Source: an uncultured Planctomycetaceae bacterium
Lineage (GTDB): Bacteria > Planctomycetota > Planctomycetia > Pirellulales > UBA1268
DNA length: 20,876 nucleotides
Reading direction: 5' to 3'
Assembly (NCBI GenBank): GCA_937926325.1
Contig: CALAZQ010000469.1
Coordinates: forward strand, 1 to 20,876
The first letter of the stretch is position 1. Each line of letters begins with the position of its first letter. The position numbers and the translations under genes were made by a program. Below are positions 7,005-15,999 of this stretch, piece after piece. The notes below the pieces were generated by a model that was not told where the DNA came from, did not search any database, and saw nothing but the letters and a program-made list of their open reading frames with translations.

Positions 7005-7340
7005 ATGGCGGAGTGCGTGAACCAGCTGCAACCAGAAAACGCGGTCGTTGCGGCCGGCATCAGGGGGCCGCTGCTGCTGGTTGCGACCGGTGAGACGGTG
7101 GCCCGGTTCGCCCCCGCCTGGGCGGCCAACTGCGGACCGAACCGCGGTGGCTATCGCGTTCTGGTTATTCGAGCTGACAATCCGAGCGAGGTGCAGCCGA
7201 TCGTTGCCGAAGCGACCTCGCTCGCGGCAGCTGGCATCATTGCCGTGGGGGACGCTGCGGTCATTGCCGCCGCCACGGCTGCGGGTCGATCGCTCGCCGT
7301 CCCGGTCGTGACCGTCCCGGTCGGCGGCGTCAGGGACTGA
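7005..7340 (+). CDS. Small protein resembling a truncated nucleotide-binding (Fe-ADH/DHQS-like) domain
   Basis: A 111-aa ORF starting at ATG 7005, with AAAGGG just upstream (spacing short, about 5 nt). Its GC-rich codon use resembles that of neighbouring genes. Residues 22-58 and 65-106 alternate hydrophobic strands and helices: GPLLLVATGETVARF, GYRVLVIRAD, then GIIAVGDAAVIAAA followed by VPVVTVPV. The last block recalls the D-x-IIAVGGGSVIDAAK...P-x-VPT region of iron-containing alcohol dehydrogenases and dehydroquinate-synthase-like enzymes, but the glycines of GGGS are replaced and the remaining roughly 250 residues are absent. It may be a decayed or minimal domain, or the resemblance may be chance. 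It lies 68 nt after the lipoprotein gene and its 3' end overlaps the convergent PDZ gene by 11 bp. Confidence 0.5.
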   Translation: MAECVNQLQPENAVVAAGIRGPLLLVATGETVARFAPAWAANCGPNRGGYRVLVIRADNPSEVQPIVAEATSLAAAGIIAVGDAAVIAAATAAGRSLAVPVVTVPVGGVRD

Positions 7341-8373
7341 TTGCGACCGGGGGAACACCGAGCAGGTCGCCCGGGCCTGCGGCCGGCGGCTGTGTGCCAA
7401 GCACTCGCAGCATGGCGTCTACCCGGGGCCGGAGCACCGGGGGCACCGTGGCCAGCCGCTCGGGTGTATCGATGCGGCCGTCAAAGACGCGGCGGCCGGC
7501 CGGTGTCAGCACCGTCAGCCGGGTGTCTGCAGCCTGGCTGAGCCGAATCGTGAAGTCGTCATCCTCGCGGAGCAGCACCGCTTCCTCGGAATCACCCTTC
7601 ACGATGGTCTGGTCACCTGCTGCGAGTTGGATCGCTGAGTCAGGCTGCCGAAACGGGCGACGAGGTGGAGTAGACGTAACGGGGTTTTGAGCGGGCATCG
7701 CAGTTTCTGCGGCCGCGGGCGGCGCAGAAGCAGCCTGACGATCCGCTCGTGGGTATTTTGCCGCAGGCACCGCAGCCTTTGGCGGGACGGTTGGTAGCGC
7801 CACGGACGGCGGTGTGGGTTCGGGCGTAGGCCGCGGCATACTGACGGCGGCAACTGGGCCCGTAGCCGGTGGGCCCAGCGGAATCTGCAGCGGCTGCCCC
7901 GCCCGCAGGATCGTCAGGACGCCGTCGGTACCGTGACCGTTGGTGGACACCTTCGACGACGGAAAGGGGATCGTCTCCAGCAGCACCGCCAGCTGTTCTG
8001 GCAGCACCAGCAGTTGGTCATCGAGCCGCACCAGCACATCGTGAGGCTGAATACCAATCGTGGCGGCAGCCGATTGCGTGGCGACGGCATCCACCACCAG
8101 GCCTTCGCCGCGGGAGAGTGCCAGCTGCCGGCGGAGGATTTCCGGCGCACGCGACAGCTGCAGCCCGGCCGCTGCCACTTGATCAGCCGGCTGCGGCTTC
8201 CGCATCTCGCCGATCGGCTGAATGTGCGATCGCCTGCCTGCCACCGGCAGTCGGTCCGGCTGCCCTGGCGGTGTCTCACCAGCCGTGGCGACCGGTGTGA
8301 GCCCACTTGCGGCGACGAGCAGCAGGCCACTCCAAGCAGCCTGCTTCGCCCGACCAAACACTGAAATACGCAT
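7330..8373 (-). CDS. Secreted PDZ-domain protein with proline-rich linker
   Basis: A 347-aa protein starting at ATG 8373 with GAGG about 8 nt upstream. A signal peptide with hydrophobic core at 12-25 ends near ATA (residue 31). Residues about 73-167 fit a PDZ domain: LSRGEGLVVDAVATQSAAATIGIQPHDVLVRLDDQ is the carboxylate-loop, beta and alpha core, and GVLTILRAGQPLQIPL is the final strand pair. No protease domain precedes it, so it is a stand-alone PDZ protein and not a Deg/HtrA protease. Residues 170-242 are a Pro/Ala-rich flexible linker. Residues 245-325 (IVKGDSEEAVLLREDDDFTIRL, LTVLTPAGRRVFDGRI) form a small beta-rich domain. A role as an envelope adaptor that binds protein C-termini is inferred. 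It is transcribed divergently from the secreted-protein gene at 8660. Confidence 0.8.
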   Translation of the reverse strand: MRISVFGRAKQAAWSGLLLVAASGLTPVATAGETPPGQPDRLPVAGRRSHIQPIGEMRKPQPADQVAAAGLQLSRAPEILRRQLALSRGEGLVVDAVATQSAAATIGIQPHDVLVRLDDQLLVLPEQLAVLLETIPFPSSKVSTNGHGTDGVLTILRAGQPLQIPLGPPATGPVAAVSMPRPTPEPTPPSVALPTVPPKAAVPAAKYPRADRQAASAPPAAAETAMPAQNPVTSTPPRRPFRQPDSAIQLAAGDQTIVKGDSEEAVLLREDDDFTIRLSQAADTRLTVLTPAGRRVFDGRIDTPERLATVPPVLRPRVDAMLRVLGTQPPAAGPGDLLGVPPVAISP

Positions 8374-8575
8374 GAAAGGGCCTCGTCCAAGACCATCGGG
8401 CAGCCCTGACGGAGGCCGCCACTCGCTCTTCCGAGAGGTTTTTGACGATTTCCTGCGGCGAATGCCAGAGCGATCCGAGACGGATCACAGGCAGGGGCAA
8501 CCAGGCAAGCAGGGTGGGCTGGCGAGGCGTTGCTGGCTCCCCGCGAGTTCGCTGTACGTCTGCGGCACAACCTGA

Positions 8576-8590
8576 CGATTGATTCAATCG
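8576..8590. promoter_or_regulatory. 15-bp palindrome in the divergent region (possible operator)
   Basis: CGATTGA (8576-8582) and TCAATCG (8584-8590) are perfect inverted arms around one T. The site lies between the divergent starts at 8373 and 8660, a typical place for a dimeric regulator. The 286-nt region 8374-8659 holds no gene. Confidence 0.35.
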
Positions 8591-8659
8591 ATACGACCGC
8601 CTTCTTCCGCACAACGAGAACCCTCTTTTTGGAACCGCTTTTTACAGAGGAATTTCAGC

Positions 8660-9733
8660 ATGGCTCACCCACTTGTCCTTCGTTCCCTTGCCGCAGTCCT
8701 CTGCGGACTGTTGGTCTTCAATCTGTTGCCTGCGAAGGCGGCGCCGCCCGCGGCAGCCGCGGCGAAAGAGGACGCTGCGGCAACTCCCGAGGCACCCACC
8801 GTCACCAAAAAGCCGGTGCTCGTCCCCGGCACCGGCGTGCTGGTCAAAAATGGCAGCGATGACTTCGAGGATGAGAACTGGAAGTGGTACCACCGGCATC
8901 CGAAGAGTTCGGAAGAGCAGGATAAGCGGATCCGCAGTCCGCTGGGCAAGAGCAACAACGGCCGCTGGTTCGAGGGGCCGAAGCGAGGCACGCCCGACGT
9001 CGTCAAGCGGGTTGCACTGCCCGCCCCCGGGCTCGAGGGCAGTAGCCACGGCATGCTGATCGCCACCCTGCGGGCCGGCATCCCCGGCAAGCTGACCTAC
9101 CGGATGATGCAGGACGACCTGATCTTCAACATGTCGCAGGCCGCTGGCCGGGGGCTGTCACGAGCCGACAGCCCCAGCGTTGTCACCCGCGTCTATCTGC
9201 CACCGTTTTCTCAGTGGGAACGCCGGGCCGGGGCCTCGTTTGGCTTCCGCTGCGGCTGCACCACCCATGCGATCATCACCGGCGAGGACCATCCCGACCG
9301 GGGTGAGTTTGGCGTCGAGGAATATTGGCCCGGCATGTTCATTGTCTTCGCTCCCGGCGACGGCAAGGAACAGGCAGACTCGGCCTATCTGCGGATTCGG
9401 GGTGACCGTCGGGGCCGGGGCATGCGGGGGCCGACCATCACGGCCGACCAGCTTGGCTGGTGGACGCTCGGCATGAGCTTCTCACCCGACGGCATGGTCC
9501 ACTACTTCGCCGGCCCTGGCGTCGATGAGCTGTCGATGGATGATCACCTGACTTCGCAGTACCCGTACGGCTATCGGACCGAGTGGGTGAAGACCTTCTT
9601 CTACAACGTCTGCAGCCAGGACGACGGCAAGACCTGGAGCACGCCCTGGGTCATCGATGACCCCAAGACCTACTTCGTCAGGCGTCAGAACGTGGCGGGC
9701 TCGGGGCAGCCGGGCCGGCGGTCGCGGCGATAA
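8660..9733 (+). CDS. Conserved planctomycete secreted protein of unknown function
   Basis: A 357-aa protein. The start at ATG 8660 is preferred over an upstream in-frame ATG (8579) because AGAGGAA lies upstream and a signal peptide follows directly (hydrophobic core about 6-22, cleavage after PAKA). The mature part has the blocks [43 protein letters not shown] and [13 protein letters not shown], with many Trp/Tyr/Phe and alternating beta-strand patterns. From memory this block order is shared by unannotated proteins across planctomycetes; a concanavalin-like (LamG-type) jelly roll is possible but not proven. There is no recognisable catalytic motif. The last 56 nt overlap the convergent oppF gene, where this protein ends in a short Gly/Arg-rich tail. 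Confidence 0.8.
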   Translation: MAHPLVLRSLAAVLCGLLVFNLLPAKAAPPAAAAAKEDAAATPEAPTVTKKPVLVPGTGVLVKNGSDDFEDENWKWYHRHPKSSEEQDKRIRSPLGKSNNGRWFEGPKRGTPDVVKRVALPAPGLEGSSHGMLIATLRAGIPGKLTYRMMQDDLIFNMSQAAGRGLSRADSPSVVTRVYLPPFSQWERRAGASFGFRCGCTTHAIITGEDHPDRGEFGVEEYWPGMFIVFAPGDGKEQADSAYLRIRGDRRGRGMRGPTITADQLGWWTLGMSFSPDGMVHYFAGPGVDELSMDDHLTSQYPYGYRTEWVKTFFYNVCSQDDGKTWSTPWVIDDPKTYFVRRQNVAGSGQPGRRSRR

Positions 9734-10816
9734 TCGCCGCGGCAACAGCGGCAGAGGCGGCGGTGGCATCGCCACCGGAGCGGTCGAGTTCACGGCCGGC
9801 AACATGGCAGTGAACGCGGTGGCCCGCGAGGTCGACCTGGGGGGGATCGACCTCGCGGCAGACCGCTTCCGCCAGCGGGCACCGGGGGTGAAACCGGCAG
9901 CCACTCGGCGGCCGTGAGGGGCTGGGCACATCGCCCGGCAGCACGATTCGCTGCCGCCGCCGGCTGGGCTCGACGCTCGGCACGGCGGAGAAGAGGGCCT
10001 GCGTGTAGGGGTGCAGCGGCTGTCGGCAGAGCTGCTCGGCTGGGGCCGATTCGACGATTCGCCCCAGATACATCACCGCCACCTGATCGGCCAGATACTC
10101 GACCACCGACAGATCGTGCGAGATGAACAGGTAGGTGAGCCCCAGCTCCTGCCGCAGTTCCGCCAGCAGGTTGATCACCTGGGCCTGAATTGAAACGTCG
10201 AGGGCTGAGACCGGCTCATCGAGCACCAGGAATTCAGGCTCGAGCACGACGGCCCGGGCAATGGCAATCCGCTGCCGCTGGCCTCCGGAGAACTCGTGCG
10301 GATAACGGTCGAGGGCGGCGGCGGCCAGGCCGGTTCGCTCGAGGGCCGCTGCCATCCGTTCGAGCCGGGTAGCCCGATCGCCCATGCCGTGAATCACCAG
10401 CCCCTCTTCGAGGATCGACCGCACCTTCATCCGCGGATTGAGCGAGCCGTAAGGGTCCTGGAAGACGATCTGCATCCGGCGGCGGAGTCGCCGCAGCTCC
10501 GCCCGGCTCTGGCCTCGCACATCCCGCCCGGCAAATCGCACGCTGCCACCGGTCGGCTCGATCAGCCGCAACAGGCTGCGGCCGACCGTCGTCTTGCCAC
10601 AGCCGCTCTCACCGACCAGGCCCAGGGTCTGCCCCCGGGGAATGCTGAAGCTGACGCCATCAACCGCGCGGACCGTGCCCACCTGCCGCCGCAGCAGGCC
10701 CTTGCGAATCGGAAAGTGCGTCTGGAGCTGCTCAACCGCAAGCAGGGCCGGTTCGACCGCTTCCTGAGCCGACCGTTGCCCGGCAGCCGTCCCCTCGGCA
10801 TTTGGCTGTGCGGTGG

Positions 10817-10820
<4 letters not shown>
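9678..10820 (-). CDS. oppF: Peptide ABC transporter ATP-binding protein, OppF/DppF type
   Basis: A 380-aa ATPase starting at GTG 10820-10818. The GTG overlaps the oppD stop as GTGA and has GAGGAG about 8 nt upstream. The longer frame to 10925 has no such support. Motifs are Walker A GESGCGKT (70-77), Q-loop Q121 in [11 protein letters not shown], signature SGGQRQR (178-184), Walker B FLVLDEP (197-203) and H-loop His235. The C-terminal oligopeptide-transporter domain ([14 protein letters not shown], then [14 protein letters not shown], residues 308-321) is typical of OppD/OppF. The last 40 residues are an Ala-rich tail not expected in the family; it lies where the gene overlaps the convergent secreted-protein gene. 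This is the last gene of the operon, and it pairs with OppD to drive import. Confidence 0.93.
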
Positions 10821-11811
<991 letters not shown>

Positions 11812-11815
<4 letters not shown>

Positions 11816-12900
11816 TTCCTCGCCTCCCGCAGCCGGGGGTCGGTCGCCTCTTGGAGTGCCTCGCCCACCAGGTTGTAAGCCAGCACGGTCAGAAAAATAC
11901 CGGCCCCCGGGAAGACCACCAGCCACCAGAGCTGCAGGTTGCTGCGGGCGCTGTTGAGGATCGAGCCCCAGCTGGCCGTCGGCGGCGGTGGCCCGAAGCC
12001 GAGAAACGACAGCGACCCCTCGATCAAAATCGCCGCCGCGATACCGAAAGTGATCGGCACGAGTACCGGTGCCAGGGCGTTGGGCAGAATGTGTCGCAGC
12101 ATGATCCGCACCGGCCCCGCCCCGGCCGCCCGGGCGGCCATCACGAACTCGCTCTCCTTGAGCCGCAGAAACTCAGCCCGGGTCAGCCGGGCGATGCCGG
12201 TCCAGCCGGTCGCCCCGATGATGGCCATCGTCTTCCAGATGGTCGGCTTCTCGACCACGGCGACGAGCGCCAGGATCAGCACCAAGGTCGGGATGCACAT
12301 CACCACCTCGGTCAGCCGGCTGGTGAGCATGTCGACCCAGCCCCCGAAGTAGCCCCCCACCGCGCCGACGATGATGCCGATCGAACCGGCCAGCCCCATC
12401 GAGACGAAGCCGACCAGCAGGGCGATGGTGGTGCCGTGCACCATCTTGGCAAAGACATCAACGCCGTACTGGTCGGTGCCGAACAGGTTGACAGCGGTCG
12501 GCCGCCCCTCATCGCGGGACGGGTTCTCGGGTCGGCCCGGCCACTCGTTGTCACGGACCCGACGATAGGGATCCTGAAAGACCAGCGGCCAGATCGCCCA
12601 GCTGTCCGGGTCCTTTTCTTTGAGGTTCTGGGGATAGGTGCCGCGAAACTTGTCCTTGGTAAAGATCGGGGCCTCCCAGCGGCGGTTGAAGTAGCCGAGG
12701 CAGGGCATGTAAAGCCGGCCCTTGTAGCGGCAGATGACCGGCTTGGTGCCGGCAATCGCCGGGGCGAAGGCAGCCACGACCGTCAAGAACACCACGAAAG
12801 CCAGGGCGATCATGCCGATTGGCCGCCCGCGGTAGCGGACCCAGGCCTCGGCCCAGAAGCCCCGCGAGGGTGGCCGCGAGGAGACGTCGTGCGGTTTCAT
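11812..12900 (-). CDS. oppC: Peptide ABC transporter permease OppC, with a YejE-like extracytoplasmic insertion
   Basis: A 362-aa membrane protein. ATG 12900-12898 is preferred because AAGGA sits 6 nt before it; the alternative ATG at 12906 abuts that site. TM1 is about 28-50. Residues 51-138 are a long soluble stretch ([20 protein letters not shown], then [16 protein letters not shown]) before [14 protein letters not shown], which opens the standard BPD_transp_1 domain. Five or so further TM segments follow, and the ATPase-contacting EAA-type loop is at 251-274 ([20 protein letters not shown]). A stretch beginning KPxxxxYxGxLYxP is characteristic of YejE, permease of the E. coli microcin C/peptide importer, so the family may be closer to Yej than to classical Opp. 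It lies 15 nt after oppB and overlaps oppD by 4 nt. Confidence 0.92.
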
Positions 12901-12906
12901 CGACAT

Positions 12907-12911
12907 TCCTT
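12907..12911 (-). promoter_or_regulatory. Ribosome binding site deciding the oppC start
   Basis: AAGGA on the minus strand directly touches the first ATG (12906) but is 6 nt from the second (12900), which favours the second as the translation start. Confidence 0.6.
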
Positions 12912-12915
12912 GCGG

Positions 12916-13905
12916 TTAGTCCACGCTTACCCGGGGATCGACCAGCCCATAGAGCAGGTCGGCCAACAGCTGGCCGGCGAGGGTCAGCAGGCTGAACATG
13001 AAGGTCAGCCCCATGATCGTCGGATAGTCCCGCTCGCGGATGCTCTCGAAGAACAGCCGCCCCATGCCGGGCCAGGTGAAGATCTGCTCGATGATCACCG
13101 AGCCACCAACCAGCGCCGGCAGTGACAGCCCCAGGAGTGTCACCAGTGGAATCAGCGTGTTGCGGAAGGCGTGCCGGATGAGCACCCGGCCGGGGCCGGC
13201 CCCCTTGGCCCGGGCCGTCCTGATGAAATCCTGCCGCACCACCTCTTCCAGGTTCGCCTTGATGAACCGGCTGTTGTAGGCAAGCACCACATAGGTCTGG
13301 CAGACCACCGGCAGAATCGCATGCCGGGCGATGTCAACCACTCGGGCAGAAAAGGCGGCATCACTCGGCAGGTCACTCATGCCGAACAGCGGCAGTTCCC
13401 AGCTGGTCCCCCGCAGCCAGACCGCAAAAATGATCTGGAGAAACAGCGCCGCCACGAAGGCTGGAAAAGAGTACAGCACGTACAGTCCGACGCCCACGAC
13501 CCGCTCATCGAGGCGGCCACTGCGGGCCGAGGCGTAGAGACCCAGCGGAATCGCCAGCAGCCAGGTGAGCACCAGGGCCGTCCCCGAGATCAGCACAGTT
13601 GGCCCAATCCGCTCACCAATCAGCTTCGTGACCGGCTGCTTGCGGGTGATCGACCGGCCGAGATCGCCCCGCGCGAGCTTGCTGACCCACTGCACATAAC
13701 CGACCGGCCAGGGCTTGTCGAGGCCGTAGATCTCGAGCATCCGCCGCTGATCTTCGGGGTTGAGCTTGCGGCTGGGGTCACTCTCACCGAGTTGCACCGT
13801 CAGCGGATTACCCGGCATGTTCCGAGCCAGCCCGTAGACGATCAGGGTGATCACCACGAGCGTGACGATCCCCAGCAGGAATCGCCGCAGCAGGTAGGTC
13901 GCCAT
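12916..13905 (-). CDS. oppB: Peptide ABC transporter permease OppB/DppB
   Basis: A 329-aa inner-membrane permease starting at ATG 13905, 3 nt after the oppA stop, with AGGAG overlapping the end of oppA. N-terminal TM1 (about 8-28) is followed by the conserved motif MPGNPL (30-35) and the extracytoplasmic region ending DLGRSITRKQPV (81-92), typical of OppB. The BPD_transp_1 domain spans about 95-325. The EAA loop is at 227-249 (FIRTARAKGAGPGRVLIRHA), and the family signature PALVGGSVIIEQIFTWPGMG is at 263-282. Length and topology are normal. It forms the channel with OppC. Confidence 0.94.
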   Translation of the reverse strand: MATYLLRRFLLGIVTLVVITLIVYGLARNMPGNPLTVQLGESDPSRKLNPEDQRRMLEIYGLDKPWPVGYVQWVSKLARGDLGRSITRKQPVTKLIGERIGPTVLISGTALVLTWLLAIPLGLYASARSGRLDERVVGVGLYVLYSFPAFVAALFLQIIFAVWLRGTSWELPLFGMSDLPSDAAFSARVVDIARHAILPVVCQTYVVLAYNSRFIKANLEEVVRQDFIRTARAKGAGPGRVLIRHAFRNTLIPLVTLLGLSLPALVGGSVIIEQIFTWPGMGRLFFESIRERDYPTIMGLTFMFSLLTLAGQLLADLLYGLVDPRVSVD

Positions 13906-13908
13906 TCC

Positions 13909-15888
13909 TCACTCCTGCCGGGGCTTCCAGAGGCTGCCGAATCCGGGCGAGTAGTGGTACGGCCCCCGCGGCGAGAAGACATACCCCCGCAGACTCTTCG
14001 AGAAGCCGTAGAAGCTGTTCCGCCAGAACAGCCAAGTGTAGGGCTGGTCGTCGTAAAGAATCTCCTGAATGCGGCCATACTTCTCCGCCCGCTTGGCCCG
14101 GTCGAACTCCTGCCGTCCCTCGGCGTAGAGCCGGTCGACCTCGGGGTTGGCATAGTTGCAGAAGTTCCGCATCGCCCCGGTCTTCCAGAGGTTCTCCGAC
14201 GTGTCAGGGTCGGTGCCTGAGCCCCAGCCGCCAAAGTAGGCCTGAAATTTCCGCTTGAGCGTCAGGTCTTGCAGCACGGTTGATTCCACCGGGCGAACAT
14301 TGAGCCGGATGCCGATCTGGTCGAGGTTCTCTTTCAGCAAGGTACAGATGGCAATCCGCAGCGGCTGCTGGTTGACGACGATCGAAAACTCAAACGGCAC
14401 GCTCCTGCCATCGATTTCCTTGTCGCGGACGCCGTCGTTGTCGCGGTCGATCCAGCCCGCCTCATCGAGCAGGGCCTCGGCTTTATCGAGGTCCTGCTTG
14501 TAGGGCTCGAGCTTTTTTTGCGACGCCATCCAGGCAGCCGGGTGAAAAATGCCCGTGCAGGGTTCATAGAGGCTGTAGCAGAGCTTCTCGAGCATCTCGT
14601 CATGGTTGAAGGCATAGCTCATCGCCCGCCGGACCCGGCGGTCACGGAAAAAGATGGTGTCGATGTTCCAGCCGAAGTGAAAGCTGACCCACTCCGGCGC
14701 GGTCACCTTGGTGTTGCGTTCGTAGAAATCGGCATCGACCGTCTGGGTCGTCCACTGCTCGGGCTGCAGGATCATCTCATCGATCTCTCCCGCCTTCAGT
14801 GCCAGCAGCGTCGTGTTGGGGTCTTCGATGATCCGGAACCGAATCTCCTCAAAGTACGGCTCTTCGCGAACCTGCTCGCCATTCACCGTGGCCCAGCTGG
14901 CCCGCCGCCGCAGTACGATCTGCTGGCCTCGCGCTCGTTCGACAATTTCGTAGGGACCGCCACAGACCGGCGACTCTTCCAGTCGGACATGCTCAGGTGA
15001 GTCCTTCAGGGTCGGGTCGTCCTCCCAGGTTGTTTCATAAATATGTTTGGGCAGGACCGGAAAGTTGATGTTCCAGACGTTGGTGGCGAGGGCTTCTTTG
15101 TGGAAGAAGACCACTGTCCTGTCGTCATAGGCCTCGACCCACCGGAGCTGGTCGGTGCCGCTGCGAACCGCCGGCACCGGCACCCGCGGGTCCATGATCA
15201 CCTGATAGGTAAAGGCGATGTCGTGGGCCGTGATCGGCTTGCCGTCACTCCAGACGAGGTCGTCCCGCAGCACCACTTTGTCGAGCATGCGATCGGTGCT
15301 GGTTTGCCATGACGCAACTGTTTCACTGGTGGCGAACGGTTCAAGGTCGCGGCCGAAGGAGAAGAGTCCGAAGCCGGTGAGGCCGAGGATGTCGAACTCG
15401 GCCGTGGTGCTGATCATGATGGGGTTGGTGCTGCCGAGGTCGCCGCCAACATGTCGCTCGATCCGAGCTGTCAGATCAGCCTGGCCCTCCTCCGGCAGCC
15501 GTCCGAGGGCTGAGAGAATCTTGGCATTGGCGTCGGCCGTATCGTTCTTCATTGCGAGGGCATCGGCAGCGGTCACCAGCACACCCTCACCGGCCTGGGA
15601 CTCTCGCAGCAGCACCAGGCCATCCCGGACCGGCCGGTCGATCCAACCCGCTTCCTGGTCGAGGTCCGCCAGCGGCGGGGCGTCAAAGGGCTCCGGCGGT
15701 TCGGCCTGCGTAGCTGGCAGCGGCTCCTTCCGCTCGTCTGCCGAGGCTGTCAGCTCAGGTGCCGGCTGCGGTGTCGCCGACTCCTCGGGCCCACAGCCAG
15801 CCAGGCTGACAGCGAGGCACACCAAGCCCGCCGCCCCCGCTCGAGGGACACACCGCTTGGCAGCCTGCTGCCCGACTTTCCACAGCAT
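13909..15888 (-). CDS. oppA: Peptide-type ABC transporter substrate-binding lipoprotein (SBP family 5)
   Basis: A 659-aa lipoprotein starting at ATG 15888 with GGAGG about 7 nt upstream. The signal peptide has basic residues, a hydrophobic core and lipobox LAGC with Cys32. Residues 35-70 are a Pro/Glu-rich tether. Residues 75-175 form an extra N-terminal region (LADLDQEAGWIDRPVRDGL, GRLPEEGQADLTARI) that plain OppA/DppA lack and which makes the protein about 100 residues longer than usual. The SBP_bac_5 domain begins near 180, with the hallmark LRDDLVWSDGKPITAHDIAF (207-226), CGGPYEIVE and RRVRRAMSYAFNHDEML. A loop AGWIDRDNDGVRDKEIDG is the usual calcium-loop-like insertion of this family. 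It binds peptides or similar ligands outside the membrane. First gene of the five-gene operon. Confidence 0.94.
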   Translation of the reverse strand: MLWKVGQQAAKRCVPRAGAAGLVCLAVSLAGCGPEESATPQPAPELTASADERKEPLPATQAEPPEPFDAPPLADLDQEAGWIDRPVRDGLVLLRESQAGEGVLVTAADALAMKNDTADANAKILSALGRLPEEGQADLTARIERHVGGDLGSTNPIMISTTAEFDILGLTGFGLFSFGRDLEPFATSETVASWQTSTDRMLDKVVLRDDLVWSDGKPITAHDIAFTYQVIMDPRVPVPAVRSGTDQLRWVEAYDDRTVVFFHKEALATNVWNINFPVLPKHIYETTWEDDPTLKDSPEHVRLEESPVCGGPYEIVERARGQQIVLRRRASWATVNGEQVREEPYFEEIRFRIIEDPNTTLLALKAGEIDEMILQPEQWTTQTVDADFYERNTKVTAPEWVSFHFGWNIDTIFFRDRRVRRAMSYAFNHDEMLEKLCYSLYEPCTGIFHPAAWMASQKKLEPYKQDLDKAEALLDEAGWIDRDNDGVRDKEIDGRSVPFEFSIVVNQQPLRIAICTLLKENLDQIGIRLNVRPVESTVLQDLTLKRKFQAYFGGWGSGTDPDTSENLWKTGAMRNFCNYANPEVDRLYAEGRQEFDRAKRAEKYGRIQEILYDDQPYTWLFWRNSFYGFSKSLRGYVFSPRGPYHYSPGFGSLWKPRQE

Positions 15889-15933
15889 TCCACGCCTCCT
15901 TCCGCTGGATCAATCTCTGGCGGTCTGGACGGA

Positions 15934-15961
15934 GCCGGGATGACCGCTCCATCTTCCCGGC
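15934..15961. other. Hairpin in the ribBA-oppA gap
   Basis: GCCGGGA (15934-15940) pairs with TCCCGGC (15955-15961) over a 14-nt loop, 46 nt before the oppA start on the minus strand. No T-run follows on either strand. It could be a partial barrier between ribBA and the opp operon, or an oppA leader structure. The gap 15889-15999 has no gene. Confidence 0.4.
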
Positions 15962-15999
15962 TGTAAACCGCCGAGCCTACGAGGGAACGAAGAGCCCGG

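Noticed and set aside
8579..8659. Upstream in-frame start for the secreted protein
   Set aside because: The later ATG at 8660 has AGAGGAA in place and is followed directly by a signal peptide.
11851..13125. A 424-aa plus-strand open frame over oppB and oppC
   Set aside because: A shadow of two well-recognised permease genes; composition is Arg/Gln/His-rich without domain features.
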